Positions 6,521-17,364 of a stretch of 64,000 nucleotides of DNA are shown in pieces. The stretch is from assembly GCA_902470035.1 (NCBI GenBank), contig CABREZ010000001.1, positions 8,370-72,369 on the forward strand, given 5' to 3'. A program made the position numbers and the translations under genes. The notes beneath the pieces were generated by a model. That model was not told the DNA's origin. It did not search any database and saw only the letters and a program-made list of their open reading frames with translations. The DNA comes from an uncultured Streptococcus sp. Lineage in GTDB: Bacteria > Bacillota > Bacilli > Lactobacillales > Streptococcaceae. Numbering within the stretch: the first letter of the stretch is position 1; each line of letters starts with the position of its first letter.

Positions 6521-9500
6521 TTAGGATTTCCGACGAGCGAATTTTACTCTTCCGCCTAAGAAGCCTAACCCGAGTAGTCCGATCCAGGCTAAGAAACTTG
6601 CCTTCTCTGATCCTGTCTGTGGCAGTTTTTCTTGGGACGGCACAGGGTCCGGAGTTACGGCTTCTACCACAGGAGAAAGAGGAGTTTCTTTCGAAACCGT
6701 CGGTGTCAACAGCCGAGAAATTCCACTTTCTTTTTTATCTTCTGGTGGAAGGAGCTGTTTCGTTTCTTGTGAGTCTTCACTTGGACTTGTTGGTAGTGGC
6801 ACATCCGGAATAATAGGAGCTTCTTCCGCTTCCTTCGTCCCGACTTCTGTAATTTGGTCCTGCGATTCCACTTCGACAAAGGCATCGACTTCTGTCCGAA
6901 TTTCTTTGCCTTCTTCTTGTCGAACCTCGATCAACTTCAATTTACGACCTACTTGCCCTGCTTGAAGGATCCGGCTTTCGCCCTTGGCTAAGCCCTTGTT
7001 CTCACGCGTTTGAAGATTGAATGGAATCTCCTCTGCTTCTATGAGAAGCTCTGGCTTTTCAAGAATCAAGTCCCGAACACCTTCGTCTGGACGTGTCTGC
7101 GTCAGCGGTTCATAATTGCGAGCATCTTCTAGGGTGGTTTCAAGGGCTTCCACTTGATTCGCTGCAGCAACCAAATCTGGTTGCTCTTGATTCAACAACT
7201 GAGTCAATTCAGTCAATTGATGTTGAATAGTCGGTTTGAGGGCTGCTTTCAAGCGATCGAGAGAAGTAGCCTTGATCTTTTCTACTCCTTCTTTGATAAT
7301 CTGTTGTAGCTCTTCTTGACTGAGCAACTGACTATCTTTTCCTGATAGGACAAACCGGTCTACCTGGATGGCTCTAGATGACTGAGGATCATTGAGGGCT
7401 GGATCTAGGTGCAAGCGTAGCTGGTGGTAGCCTTTTGCTAGGCCTTGCAGATTGACCAAACTCTGATCGAGTTTGCGTTGATCTCCGTAGCCACTGAAGT
7501 AATGATCGCCTTCGATCTCATAATCATGACCACGCCCTTCTTCAAAGGCGATTTCTTTTCCGTCTAGGGTGACGCTGTAGAGACCATGACTTGGATCAAC
7601 CACGCCTCGAACCTCCACTCCAGTTCCCTTAAAGGTGATGGTCACATCAATGTGTTTCTTGCCTTCCTCATCGGTCACTTGGTTAAAGCTAGACCAGGAT
7701 TCTGTTCCATTTGAGAAGTTTTGATTGTCTGCCTCATGATGCCAACCTTGGCTGTAGTGCAGTTTTGGATCTTGGTCATCCACTTCTTTACGATTTTCTG
7801 GAAGCAGGTCCTCGTTCATCACTTGGACTGTCAGCTCTGGAATAAAGCCGACCAGACTTCCTTGATCCGGATGCAACAATTTGACCTTAAAGTCATAGAC
7901 ATCTGTCGCCTTGCCTGCAAAATCAAGGGTTGGGACTTGGACTGTTTTTTCTGTCTCTCCATCTGCAAACTCGAGAGTGACATTGGTATCTTTATAAACC
8001 TTGCCATGAACCCCTGTTCCTGGTTCTGTGATTAATTTAAGACTAGCACTTCCTTTAGAGCCACCTTTTCTCTTGACGACGACTTGCGCTGGGTCGCCTT
8101 TCTTAACGGATAGGGTTGGCTGAGCAAACTCAAAGAGACCCTTTTCTTGGTTATTGAGGGCATAAATCCCTTCCGTTGCGATCGCATCTCCCTTGCTATT
8201 GACCAAGGTCAAGGTGTGGGATCCGGCTGCCAAGTCTGGCGTTTCATAGACCTTTTGGCTCCGTTTGCGGCTTGGGCTTTGGGTATTGACCGTCGCTAGC
8301 TTTTGGCCATCGACATAGACATCCATTTCCCCATGACCAGGGTCCACAGTTGCGACCACATAGGCCTTGGTGCCTTCAAACTGATAGGTCACCGAAGCTC
8401 CCTTTTCCTTGGTCCACATAGAGGTACCTCGAACGCCTTCTCCCTCTTCATTCCATTGGCTATTGGCCCGATCAGCAGTCCGGTCAGAATGATAGGCCAA
8501 ACCAAGCGGATAGCCATCCGTTTCTTCAATGCTAGCTGGCGTCTTATAGACAGAGACGCCGTTCAAGATTGGAGTGGCTTGGGCATCGGTGATGGACACC
8601 CGGATATAGCGACTATCAACTGGTTGCCCTTTGATCAATCGGCGATATCCTACGGTTGAACCAGCCCCAAAAGGAACCCATTGACCATTCACAGCCACAT
8701 CGATGGTAAAACCGGAAATCCGTTGGCCTTTCTCGATAGTTTCTTTGAGCTCTACAACATCAAAGTGTTGCTCTTTTCCAAGATCGAGGACAAAAGAGCC
8801 GGTCTTGGCATCATCTGCAGGTGCCCAACTGGTCTTTTCATCGCCATCTGTCAAATGGCTGGCTGAATAATGAGCATTGCGCCGTGTCGAGTCAGCTTCT
8901 ACCAAAGCTCCTGCAGCATAGTTCACACTGTAGAGTTGGTCCAAGGTCTGGCGGAATTCTTTCAAACGGGCTACATCGGCATCCGCAAATTTCCCGTCTT
9001 GATTCGGTGGAATATTGAGCAGAAGCGGGGTGCCACGGCCGACCGATTTGAAGTAAATGTCCATCAATTCGCGTAAGGACTTAGGCTCTTGATTGTCATG
9101 GTAGAACCAGCCGGAGCGAATAGAGACATCGGCTTCTCCCACTGAGTATTGTTTCCCTTCTGGATCCCCGTGATTGAGGTAGCTATTGGATGGATTGTTG
9201 CGGATCTTATCTGGATTGACCTTTTGCCAAACCGGATCTCCGGCAATCCCCTTTTCATTTCCGATCCAACGAACATTGGTTGGCTCAGCTGAGAAGATGG
9301 CAATATCTCCTTGGGCCTTGCGGATGGCATCAAACCACTTGTCGAAGGTATAGGTGACTTTTTGAGCCCCATCGCCACGCGCTCCATCCATCCAGACTTC
9401 CACGAACTTGCCCTTGTTTCCATATTTTGGATCTTCAAGGATTTCTTTTAGCTGGTTGAGATAGTATTCGTTGTATTTGTCCTCTGTATCCACATGGTAG

Positions 9501-10210
9501 AGCGGGCTGTGAGCATCCCAAGGGGAGAGGTAGACACCCATATCCATGTCATACTTGCTGGCAGAAGCAGAAACTTCGGCTAGAACATCGCCTTTTCCTT
9601 CCTTCCAACTACTTTTGGCAATGGTATGGTCGGTGTATTTAGAAGGGTACAAGAGGAAGCCATCGTGGTGCTTGACGACCATGATGGTCCGTTTGAAGCC
9701 AGCATCTTTCAGGGTTTTGATCCACTGATCGGTATCCAGATGCTCTGGATAGAAATAATAAGGATCTTCTTGCCCATCTCCCCACTCACGATCGTAGTAG
9801 GTATTCATCCCAAAGTGAATGAAGGCTGCTAGTTCTTCGCGGTGGTATTGCATTTGGGCCTTGCTTGGAAGCGGTCCGTAATCCGCAATCTCAGGCTCCT
9901 CATCTAGAGAAGTGGCTGGTTGGGCTGCTTCTGTCCCTTGGCTGACTGCGCGGATTTCTTTCTCACTCGTTGCGGGTGAGGAATGTTCTGATTCTTCTTG
10001 GTGCTCTTTCACAGTTTTATCCTCCTCCCCTTGATGTTCGACATCACTTGTGTCGACTCGTTCTTCACGAGTCTCACTCCTCTCAGCTTGTTCCTCTGCA
10101 TAACTGGTAGTGACTCCTAAAAAACAAGTCGCTACCACTACGGAGCAAACCCCTACTGAGAGTTTGCGAATGCCAAATCGATTTCTCTTATCAAATAATC
10201 TTTTTCCCAT
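6521..10210 (-). CDS. Cell-wall-anchored alpha-L-fucosidase (GH29) with CBM32, Calx-beta and G5 modules
   Basis: 1229 residues from ATG 10210 (AAAGGAATGG upstream). A YSIRK-type signal peptide (RFGIRKLSVGVCSVVVA) is followed by an acidic linker. The GH29 domain spans about 110-440, with KHHDGFLLYPS near 180 and EVWMDG, where Asp275 fits the catalytic nucleophile. An F5/8C (CBM32-like) module lies near 455-560. Further modules resemble Calx-beta (about 690-790) and a helical FIVAR-like stretch (about 930-1010). One G5 domain, shared with BgaA, precedes the sorting signal LPQTG, a hydrophobic helix and RRKS. It should remove fucose from host glycans at the surface. It is the second gene after bgaA, probably co-transcribed. 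The exact linkage specificity is unknown. Confidence 0.92.
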   Translation of the reverse strand: MGKRLFDKRNRFGIRKLSVGVCSVVVATCFLGVTTSYAEEQAERSETREERVDTSDVEHQGEEDKTVKEHQEESEHSSPATSEKEIRAVSQGTEAAQPATSLDEEPEIADYGPLPSKAQMQYHREELAAFIHFGMNTYYDREWGDGQEDPYYFYPEHLDTDQWIKTLKDAGFKRTIMVVKHHDGFLLYPSKYTDHTIAKSSWKEGKGDVLAEVSASASKYDMDMGVYLSPWDAHSPLYHVDTEDKYNEYYLNQLKEILEDPKYGNKGKFVEVWMDGARGDGAQKVTYTFDKWFDAIRKAQGDIAIFSAEPTNVRWIGNEKGIAGDPVWQKVNPDKIRNNPSNSYLNHGDPEGKQYSVGEADVSIRSGWFYHDNQEPKSLRELMDIYFKSVGRGTPLLLNIPPNQDGKFADADVARLKEFRQTLDQLYSVNYAAGALVEADSTRRNAHYSASHLTDGDEKTSWAPADDAKTGSFVLDLGKEQHFDVVELKETIEKGQRISGFTIDVAVNGQWVPFGAGSTVGYRRLIKGQPVDSRYIRVSITDAQATPILNGVSVYKTPASIEETDGYPLGLAYHSDRTADRANSQWNEEGEGVRGTSMWTKEKGASVTYQFEGTKAYVVATVDPGHGEMDVYVDGQKLATVNTQSPSRKRSQKVYETPDLAAGSHTLTLVNSKGDAIATEGIYALNNQEKGLFEFAQPTLSVKKGDPAQVVVKRKGGSKGSASLKLITEPGTGVHGKVYKDTNVTLEFADGETEKTVQVPTLDFAGKATDVYDFKVKLLHPDQGSLVGFIPELTVQVMNEDLLPENRKEVDDQDPKLHYSQGWHHEADNQNFSNGTESWSSFNQVTDEEGKKHIDVTITFKGTGVEVRGVVDPSHGLYSVTLDGKEIAFEEGRGHDYEIEGDHYFSGYGDQRKLDQSLVNLQGLAKGYHQLRLHLDPALNDPQSSRAIQVDRFVLSGKDSQLLSQEELQQIIKEGVEKIKATSLDRLKAALKPTIQHQLTELTQLLNQEQPDLVAAANQVEALETTLEDARNYEPLTQTRPDEGVRDLILEKPELLIEAEEIPFNLQTRENKGLAKGESRILQAGQVGRKLKLIEVRQEEGKEIRTEVDAFVEVESQDQITEVGTKEAEEAPIIPDVPLPTSPSEDSQETKQLLPPEDKKESGISRLLTPTVSKETPLSPVVEAVTPDPVPSQEKLPQTGSEKASFLAWIGLLGLGFLGGRVKFARRKS

Positions 10211-10230
10211 ATTCCATTCCTTTATGTCAT

Positions 10231-10275
10231 CAGGTAAAGAGGGTGGAGACTCCCCCATCCTCTTTCTGTTACCTG
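10231..10275 (-). other. Intercistronic hairpin between bgaA and fucosidase genes
   Basis: Arms CAGGTAA (10231-10237) and TTACCTG (10269-10275), plus AAGAGG/CCTCTT and TGG/CCA further in, form an imperfect 15-bp stem. No T-run follows on the minus strand, so it looks like an mRNA-processing or stabilising hairpin, not a terminator. It lies about 20 bases before the fucosidase start. Confidence 0.6.
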
Positions 10276-10315
10276 TGAATTTTTCACCGTATGTTTACTG
10301 ATTTATCCAGCTTTT

Positions 10316-13300
10316 TTACTTGGCCTTATCGGCTCTTTTTTTCTTATCATCCAGCACAGCACCGGCAAGTCCTGCTGCTAGGAGACCTGCAACGAGACTT
10401 GCGACACTTTCGTCTGATCCTGTATCTGGCAAGGAAGCTTGCGCAGCGGTCACAGCCACTTTCACCCCTTCCTCATGTAAGTCTGAGACTACTGAGGATG
10501 ATAGTGCTTGAGGATTTGCAAGAGGCTCCTTGGTACCGACTTCGATAATTTCAGCTAGAGCTTCTGACTCGACCAGACTGTTGATCACTGTACGAGTCTC
10601 AACCCCATTTTCTTGCGAAACTTGTACAAAATGAAGCTTACGACCTTTGCGTCCTGCTTGAACTACTCTCTGTTCACCCTTCAGTAACTGATCGTTTGGA
10701 CGCTCTTGGTTGGCAAATTCAAGCTCTTCTGCCTCTATGACAAGTTCTGGTTTACTGTGAACCAAGTTCTTCACGCCTTCTTCAGGAACGGCTGTACCTG
10801 GAGGCGTTGGCTTGTCACTAGGATTTTCCACTGGAACTTCCTTGGTGCCGACTTCTGTGATCTCTGCTACTGGTTCTACCTCGACAAAAGCATCGACTTC
10901 CTTACGAGATTCCACTCCATTTTCTTGTGATACTTCTACAAGATGGAGCTTGCGTCCTACTTGGCCTTCTTGCACCAGCTTCTTCTCACCTTTCGGCAGG
11001 CTATCATTTGGACGTTCTTCACGCGCAAAATCAAGTTCCTCTGCCTCAATGATGAGCTCTGACTTCGTATGGACCAAATTCTTCACACCATCTTCAGGAA
11101 TAGCGGTTCCTGTAGGTGCTTTTGCTATGAGTGAGATTTGATATACTTTTTCTAGCTTGCCATCTTCTGAGACAACCTTGACAAGAACCGGAGCATTGGC
11201 ACTTTTAGCATCCACGACCGTAACGGCTGTTCCATTCTTGCCTTGTGCTGAAACGATTGGACGTTCTCCCTCATACTCTAGATGATAATCTGTCACCTCT
11301 GGTTTAAAACCTTCTAGGTCTTTGCCATTCACTTGGATCGTGACATCAGTTGTTGCTTGGGCCTCTTCTGTTGGGGCATAGGCACTCAATTCAACGATTC
11401 CAATTCCTTTTAGATTTTCATCACGGACCATTCTTAAACGGATGGCTTTGGTTCTGATTTCGTTGAAGCTGAGGTTAGAGATATAACCAGGTTCAAAGGC
11501 ATAATCCAAGCTATACGGGATTTCTTCCCAGTTAGAGGCCTTGTTAAATGGATGATCTGGAAGATTTTTCAGATTGCCGTAATCATCTGGGACATCGAAG
11601 TCTGGACCAATGTAGCGTTCAAGAACAGTTTTCGTTGGCAGACCTGTTTCCTGATCTGCAAAGAAGTCGACCGCTACTTTATTGACTAAGCGCTCTGTTA
11701 CTTGACCATTTTTCTTGAAGATGAGACCAGCAAACACTTCGGTTTGATCCGGCTCTCTCTTCCAGTTGGTCCAACGGTAGTACTCGTTGTAGCCACCATC
11801 ATTGATGTAATCGATATAGTCGATTTGATTTGGATCGAGATCGTTGGTTTCACTAGCAAATGCTCTGGTATCCTCTGCATTGTAGTCACGGTTCACAGAG
11901 AGGATTTCTCCGGTTTTTTCTGACACCCGGACGGTCAGCTGAGCTGTCAGATCATAGCCGAGGACTTTTCCTTCTAACGTGAAGCTACCTTCATGAGAAA
12001 GTGCATCAGCTGGGATAGCCTGCCAGTCCACCGTCAGTTCCTTGCGTTCATAACCTGTGCCCCCTTTGAAGTAGACACCTACTGTAGATGGTAGAGCTAG
12101 ATCTTGACCGACTTTCACAAAACGTCTGCCTGCTTCTACTGCTACTGGGGCAGCTTGTTGCAGTTTTTCTGCATCACTTGTGAGATGGAGGCGGTATTCT
12201 TGTAAGATAGTACCATCTTCCGCTTTATGGACGACACGGATTGGCTCACCTTCATGGACGCTTGGCACAACCGTTGCAAGACCGTGATGGCTAGCTGTCG
12301 CTTCCACTTGTGGATAAGCCCGATCACGCGCATCGATGTAGTAATCGGTCACACTTGGATTAACTCCTGGCAAAACCTCACCGTTGACACGAATGGTCAC
12401 CTGGCTCTTTTCTTCTGCCGCAACCTTATTGGCAAATACCTGAATCTCTGAAATAGAGCTTCCACGTTTACCTTCTGGTGTCTTCATACGGATCCGAACG
12501 GCATAGGTGTCGACTTTATCAAAACTAAAATGATTCATCTTGCCAGCTGTCACTGCTTCTTGAACACTTAGGTTGCTGACTTCTTTCCAGTTGGCTGGGT
12601 TGTTAAATGGATGGTCTGTTTCGTCTTTGACGCGATTTGGATTGCTTGGTACTGTTGGGATTTGCTCCCCTACATAGTACTCAATAACATATTCACTTGG
12701 AGCCCCAACGCCGTGGTCTTCATGGAAACCAACATGGAGGTTGTCCACTGCTCGCTTGGTCAAGATACCAGAATCTCCAAACAAGATACCGACAGAATCT
12801 TCCGCATTGTCACGGCCCCAGTTGGTCCAACGGTTGGCTGGAGCATCGGTAAAGGAAATGACTTTGTCATTGACCTTAGCAACTGGATCTGCATCATTAG
12901 AGTCACTTGCAAAGGCGAGTGGCAAGACTGAGCCTGTCCATTGCTCTGCTACGTTGGCTCCCTTGACTGTGTTTGCGGAAACACGGATATGGAGACGGGT
13001 TGGAAGGTTGGTTCCTTCTACACGACCGGAGATAACAACTTCTCCTTCTTGGGCCAAGAGTTGCGGATCGACAGCATCCCAAGCTACCTTGGCAGCATAG
13101 GTCTTGCCATTAGAGTGATAGGTACGCACGCTTTCTGGAAGAGCTGGTTTTTCTCCGACTGGCGTTGTCGTGCTAACTTCTTCTACAGCGATAATGCCTT
13201 CAACTGTGACTTGGGCCTGGGCTTCTTTCTCCACACCCTCTACATGACCTGTGACTGTAAAGCTATGGTAATCCTTGACTTGATCTGCTGTTACGGCATC

Positions 13301-16300
13301 CCAGGTCACACGTTTTTCTTTCGGGAATCCCTTATCATACTCGACCAAGACTGTCTCTGGAAGAACTGGCAACACGTTTCGATCGGTGCTGATCCGTACA
13401 GGACGCACCTTAACAACTGTCTTTTCTTCAGGATTTGGCGTGATGGTAAAGCTGATTTCTCCTGTCTGTCCCTGGAAGCTAGCTTGTAAATGAACCAAGC
13501 CTGCTTCTCGCAGTTCCAAACCTTTCTTGCTTACGACTGCTTTTCCTTGACTTCCCGCTGCTGTTGCCACATCGATTTGATCTGCTTGGAGACTAGCCAC
13601 ACTGCCATCTTGGTAATGAGCAATGACATCAAGCGTTACTGTTTGGTCTTCCTTGAGTTCTTGCCCTTCTGGCAGACGCAATTCTAGGCGCTGGATCTGT
13701 GGACTTTCTTCTTGGAATTGCACCACATAGGTCTGAACAGCTCCCGTATCCTGAGCAGTCACAAAGATTTGAGCTTTCAAACCATTTTCACGACTAGCTT
13801 GTAGGACCGTCACTTGGGCATTTTCTGCACTTGCTGTGACTTGACCAGGCTCTTGCCCATAAGCCAATGGGCGGAAAATAGTATGGTTGCCACTGCCAAA
13901 TTTTGGAAGGGCTACTCCATCTAGCTGTACTGTTGGTTTCTTAGCCTTGCTGACTGTTCCACCAGCAACCACCAGAGTCGCTTGGACTGCTTCCCCATTG
14001 CCTAGGAGACCTGTAGCCTTCAAGCGAGCACCTGGTGTGGACAACTGATCTTCTTGACCAGCTTCCAAGGTCCATTGATCAACTTCATAGCTAACTGTCC
14101 GGCCATCTGTGAAGACCAATTGCACAGTCTTATCCACTGTCGCTAGATCTGCTCCCTGCGGGATTTGTTTGATGACTGGAAGGACTTGCTCCACACCGAT
14201 CACATCGACTAGAGCTTCGATCGTCCGTCCTTGAACATGACCTGTCACACGAACTTGGCCAGCACGACTATAGTCTGCCGCATCCCATTCGACGGCTTCT
14301 TCTTGGGCCTTGCCATCACTATAAACAACAGATACGTGACTTGGAAGTTCAGGATTTTGTCCCAAGTACACTTTAGTTCGAACCGGTTCGACTCCCAAGA
14401 CAGAGCGTTCTTCCTGGTCCTTCTTACCAGTAAAGAGGCTGACTTGGTCTGACTGCAAGCGGTCTGAGTCTGCATACAGGGTAAAGGCACCTGCTTGCTC
14501 AGTCGATTTGACAATGACAACCCCTTTGCCGTTAAAGGCCCGACGTTGCCATGAGCCATCTTCCTGTGCTTTGTAGCGTTCCCGGCTAGCTTGTTCCCCG
14601 TTGTCGACACCGACAATTTGGCCTTGGCCATGCAAATGGAAATGCACCAAGTTATTGGCAGTTGGTACGACACGGCCTGCTTCATCGACGATTTCATAGG
14701 TAATATAAGTCAAATCCTTGCCGTCTGCCGCAATGGCGTGTTCTTCTTTCAATAGACGAACACCGGCTGGCTTCCCAGCTGTTTCAATCTGATCGCGGGC
14801 AATCACTTCTCCTGCTTCGTTGCGGGCAATAGCTTCCACCTTACCTGGCACATAAGGAACCAACCACTCTAGATAGAGTTCATCCGGATTTGCCCCTTCT
14901 TGGTAAGTCCGGCCATCTGCTGTGGTCTTCTTGGTAAAGGTCTTGACTCCTTGTGATTCCCCATTGACAATCAATTCCACACTGTGGGCATTGGAGAAGG
15001 CACGAACAGGAATCCGACCTTCTTCATTCATGACACGATTGGCTAATTCTGGATTGTCCCAGTTCCAATGTGGTAAAAGATGGACCATTGGATGTTTTTC
15101 AGCTGACAACCATTGACTTTGGTAAAGGTAAAAATCATTCTTTGGAAGGCCGGCAGTATCGACAATACCGAAATAAGAACTTTTCACAGGTGTGTCATTT
15201 TGGTTGTGCCATGGTGTTGGCTCACCGATATAATCGGTACCTGTCCAGATAAATTGACCTGCATAACCGGCATGATCACGGTCAAAGGTCCAAGAGGCTG
15301 TCGCTGTCCGACCCCAACCAACCCGGTCATTGCCGTAGTCTGATTGTTCATAGTGGCGGTCTTCTTGGTTGCTTCCGACCCATTCTCTTTCAGGATGGTA
15401 GTAAGAGCCCCGTGTCCGCGTTGCAGAAGAGGTTTCAGAACCATAAATGAGCCAGTTTGGATGTTTAGCTCGTAGGCTTTCGTAGTTGGCCTCTGAATAG
15501 TTAAATCCAACTGCATCAAGCTCTGCGGCTACCTTTTCATGGCCTCCCGAACCATCACCAAAGCGGAATTTGTCAGCTCCCATGGTGACATAGCGGGTTG
15601 TATCCACTTCCTTGATGGTCTTGACCAACCGACGAACGGTTGCGACAGACTTATCAGATCCATCTGCTTCACCGACTTCGTTACCGATTGACCACATCAC
15701 AATAGAAGGATTGTTCTTGCCTCGCTCTACCATGGTCCGAAGGTCATAGTCAGACCACTTATCCCCTTTACGAGCTTCTGGATGTGTTGCATCCTTTTCA
15801 AAGAATCGACCGTAATCGTATTGCTTCTTGCCACCATACCAGGTATCAAAGGCTTCTTCTTGGACCATCAAGCCCAACTCAGCAGCAATTTGCAGGGTTT
15901 GTTCACTCGCTGGGTTGTGGGTCGTCCGGATGGCATTGACCCCCATGTCCTTCATCTGTTTGAGACGGCGGTATTCAGCCTTGTAATTTTCCTCAGCTCC
16001 GAGGGCCCCATGGTCATGGTGAAGGGAAACACCGTGGAATTTCGTAGCCACCCCGTTAAGGAAGAAGCCCCCTTCTGGTGTCCAATTGAGATAGCGATAA
16101 CCAAAGCGTTCCTTTTGCACATCGACCAATTGCGAATCCCGATAAACCCGTGTATACAGAGTATAAAGGGCTGGGTTATTGGTTTTGACATCCCAGAGTG
16201 TTGGTTTTTCAACATGAAGGGTATGAGACAGGTTGATCTCTTGACCAGCCAAAACGGATTGCACTTCACTGCGCACCTTTTCACTGACCACTTGACCATT

Positions 16301-17287
16301 TTGATCGACGATTTCGTATTCCGCATACACACTGTGGGCTTGATCATCTTGGTTGACAATACGACTCTTCACAAGAGTATCGACTGCCCCATTCTGTTGT
16401 TCTTCTAATTTTGGACTCGTGATAGTGGTCCCATACTTAGCCACATGAACCTTGTCCGTCACACTGAGTTTGACATCTCGATAAATCCCACTTCCAGAAT
16501 ACCAACGACTACTTGGTTGTTGGTTGACCACATGAACCGCGATGGTGTTTTCACTTCCATCCGCATTTAAATAAGGGGTAATATCATAAGAAAAGGCATT
16601 GTAGCCATTTGGATAATGACCTACAAATTGTCCGTTTACATAGACTTTCGAATCCATGTAAACTCCACCAAATTCCAAGCGGACTTTCTTATCTAGATCT
16701 TTGTCATCCAAACGGAAGGTCTTGCGATACCAAGCATCCCCACCGTTTAATTGTCCCCCTTCATTTTGAGCCGGAGAATTGTGATCGAAGTCAAAGAAGA
16801 TTGACCAATCGTGTGGCAAATCTAATTTTTTCCAGTTTTTGACATCCACCTGGCGACCTTCTGCACCAGGAGCTGCATTTAACTTGAAATACCAGTCCTT
16901 GTTAAAATCTCGTTCGCGATCTTGCACCATGTCCTCCGCTGCTTGTTTTTGATCCTTCGCAGCCTCTTCAGTAGCCCCAGCAGAACGTTCACTTGTTTGA
17001 GGTTCCACCTGTGGCTTTTCGATTTCGCTCTCATTTCTTTCAGTAGTAATCACAGCAGGTGCCTCTATGGTTGTTGAAGCTTTATCACTTGTCCCAACTT
17101 CTCCATTCGTCACCTCTGACGCTTCCCTTGTGGCTGTCAGCTCCTCTTCTGTTACAGCTCTTCCTTCTTCTTCAGCTAAGACAGATGGAGCTCCAAAAAA
17201 AGATACACCGATTAAAACAGAACAAGCTCCAACCGCGAGCTTGAGAATACTAAATACACTGCGCTTTTCAAAAAAAGACTTTCCCAT
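10316..17287 (-). CDS. bgaA: BgaA-like cell-wall-anchored beta-galactosidase (GH2)
   Basis: 2323 residues from ATG 17287 (GGAGG 7 bases upstream). A YSIRK-like signal (VFSILKLAVGACSVLIG) and linker precede the GH2 sugar-binding, Ig-like and TIM-barrel domains (about 130-740), with acid/base Glu537 in MWSIGNEVGE and nucleophile Glu618 in LIYGSETSS. Several Big_4-type Ig repeats follow. Two modules with RWTNW motifs (AFASDSNDADP and AFASETNDLDP) match the two CBM71 domains of pneumococcal BgaA. Two G5 domains, LPDTG, a hydrophobic helix and a lysine tail end it. BgaA releases beta-1,4 galactose from host N-glycans and aids adhesion. A cre site in the leader predicts CcpA repression. Confidence 0.95.
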   Translation of the reverse strand: MGKSFFEKRSVFSILKLAVGACSVLIGVSFFGAPSVLAEEEGRAVTEEELTATREASEVTNGEVGTSDKASTTIEAPAVITTERNESEIEKPQVEPQTSERSAGATEEAAKDQKQAAEDMVQDRERDFNKDWYFKLNAAPGAEGRQVDVKNWKKLDLPHDWSIFFDFDHNSPAQNEGGQLNGGDAWYRKTFRLDDKDLDKKVRLEFGGVYMDSKVYVNGQFVGHYPNGYNAFSYDITPYLNADGSENTIAVHVVNQQPSSRWYSGSGIYRDVKLSVTDKVHVAKYGTTITSPKLEEQQNGAVDTLVKSRIVNQDDQAHSVYAEYEIVDQNGQVVSEKVRSEVQSVLAGQEINLSHTLHVEKPTLWDVKTNNPALYTLYTRVYRDSQLVDVQKERFGYRYLNWTPEGGFFLNGVATKFHGVSLHHDHGALGAEENYKAEYRRLKQMKDMGVNAIRTTHNPASEQTLQIAAELGLMVQEEAFDTWYGGKKQYDYGRFFEKDATHPEARKGDKWSDYDLRTMVERGKNNPSIVMWSIGNEVGEADGSDKSVATVRRLVKTIKEVDTTRYVTMGADKFRFGDGSGGHEKVAAELDAVGFNYSEANYESLRAKHPNWLIYGSETSSATRTRGSYYHPEREWVGSNQEDRHYEQSDYGNDRVGWGRTATASWTFDRDHAGYAGQFIWTGTDYIGEPTPWHNQNDTPVKSSYFGIVDTAGLPKNDFYLYQSQWLSAEKHPMVHLLPHWNWDNPELANRVMNEEGRIPVRAFSNAHSVELIVNGESQGVKTFTKKTTADGRTYQEGANPDELYLEWLVPYVPGKVEAIARNEAGEVIARDQIETAGKPAGVRLLKEEHAIAADGKDLTYITYEIVDEAGRVVPTANNLVHFHLHGQGQIVGVDNGEQASRERYKAQEDGSWQRRAFNGKGVVIVKSTEQAGAFTLYADSDRLQSDQVSLFTGKKDQEERSVLGVEPVRTKVYLGQNPELPSHVSVVYSDGKAQEEAVEWDAADYSRAGQVRVTGHVQGRTIEALVDVIGVEQVLPVIKQIPQGADLATVDKTVQLVFTDGRTVSYEVDQWTLEAGQEDQLSTPGARLKATGLLGNGEAVQATLVVAGGTVSKAKKPTVQLDGVALPKFGSGNHTIFRPLAYGQEPGQVTASAENAQVTVLQASRENGLKAQIFVTAQDTGAVQTYVVQFQEESPQIQRLELRLPEGQELKEDQTVTLDVIAHYQDGSVASLQADQIDVATAAGSQGKAVVSKKGLELREAGLVHLQASFQGQTGEISFTITPNPEEKTVVKVRPVRISTDRNVLPVLPETVLVEYDKGFPKEKRVTWDAVTADQVKDYHSFTVTGHVEGVEKEAQAQVTVEGIIAVEEVSTTTPVGEKPALPESVRTYHSNGKTYAAKVAWDAVDPQLLAQEGEVVISGRVEGTNLPTRLHIRVSANTVKGANVAEQWTGSVLPLAFASDSNDADPVAKVNDKVISFTDAPANRWTNWGRDNAEDSVGILFGDSGILTKRAVDNLHVGFHEDHGVGAPSEYVIEYYVGEQIPTVPSNPNRVKDETDHPFNNPANWKEVSNLSVQEAVTAGKMNHFSFDKVDTYAVRIRMKTPEGKRGSSISEIQVFANKVAAEEKSQVTIRVNGEVLPGVNPSVTDYYIDARDRAYPQVEATASHHGLATVVPSVHEGEPIRVVHKAEDGTILQEYRLHLTSDAEKLQQAAPVAVEAGRRFVKVGQDLALPSTVGVYFKGGTGYERKELTVDWQAIPADALSHEGSFTLEGKVLGYDLTAQLTVRVSEKTGEILSVNRDYNAEDTRAFASETNDLDPNQIDYIDYINDGGYNEYYRWTNWKREPDQTEVFAGLIFKKNGQVTERLVNKVAVDFFADQETGLPTKTVLERYIGPDFDVPDDYGNLKNLPDHPFNKASNWEEIPYSLDYAFEPGYISNLSFNEIRTKAIRLRMVRDENLKGIGIVELSAYAPTEEAQATTDVTIQVNGKDLEGFKPEVTDYHLEYEGERPIVSAQGKNGTAVTVVDAKSANAPVLVKVVSEDGKLEKVYQISLIAKAPTGTAIPEDGVKNLVHTKSELIIEAEELDFAREERPNDSLPKGEKKLVQEGQVGRKLHLVEVSQENGVESRKEVDAFVEVEPVAEITEVGTKEVPVENPSDKPTPPGTAVPEEGVKNLVHSKPELVIEAEELEFANQERPNDQLLKGEQRVVQAGRKGRKLHFVQVSQENGVETRTVINSLVESEALAEIIEVGTKEPLANPQALSSSVVSDLHEEGVKVAVTAAQASLPDTGSDESVASLVAGLLAAGLAGAVLDDKKKRADKAK

Positions 17288-17315
17288 ATTTAACCTCCAT
17301 TTAAACAATTAATAT

Positions 17316-17331
17316 AGTAAGCGCTTTCAAT
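17316..17331 (-). promoter_or_regulatory. cre site (CcpA) in the bgaA leader
   Basis: Minus strand ATTGAAAGCGCTTACT fits the cre consensus WTGNAANCGNWNNCW at every fixed position. It lies about 27-42 bases downstream of the predicted start of transcription, where CcpA acts as a roadblock. Carbon catabolite repression of bgaA-fucosidase is inferred. Confidence 0.8.
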
Positions 17332-17364
17332 ACTTTTGAAAATTGTACCGAATCTCACATTATA

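Noticed and set aside
15782..16408. 208-codon plus-strand ORF opposite bgaA
   Set aside because: Shadow of the long bgaA reading frame. It has no family resemblance and no ribosome binding site.
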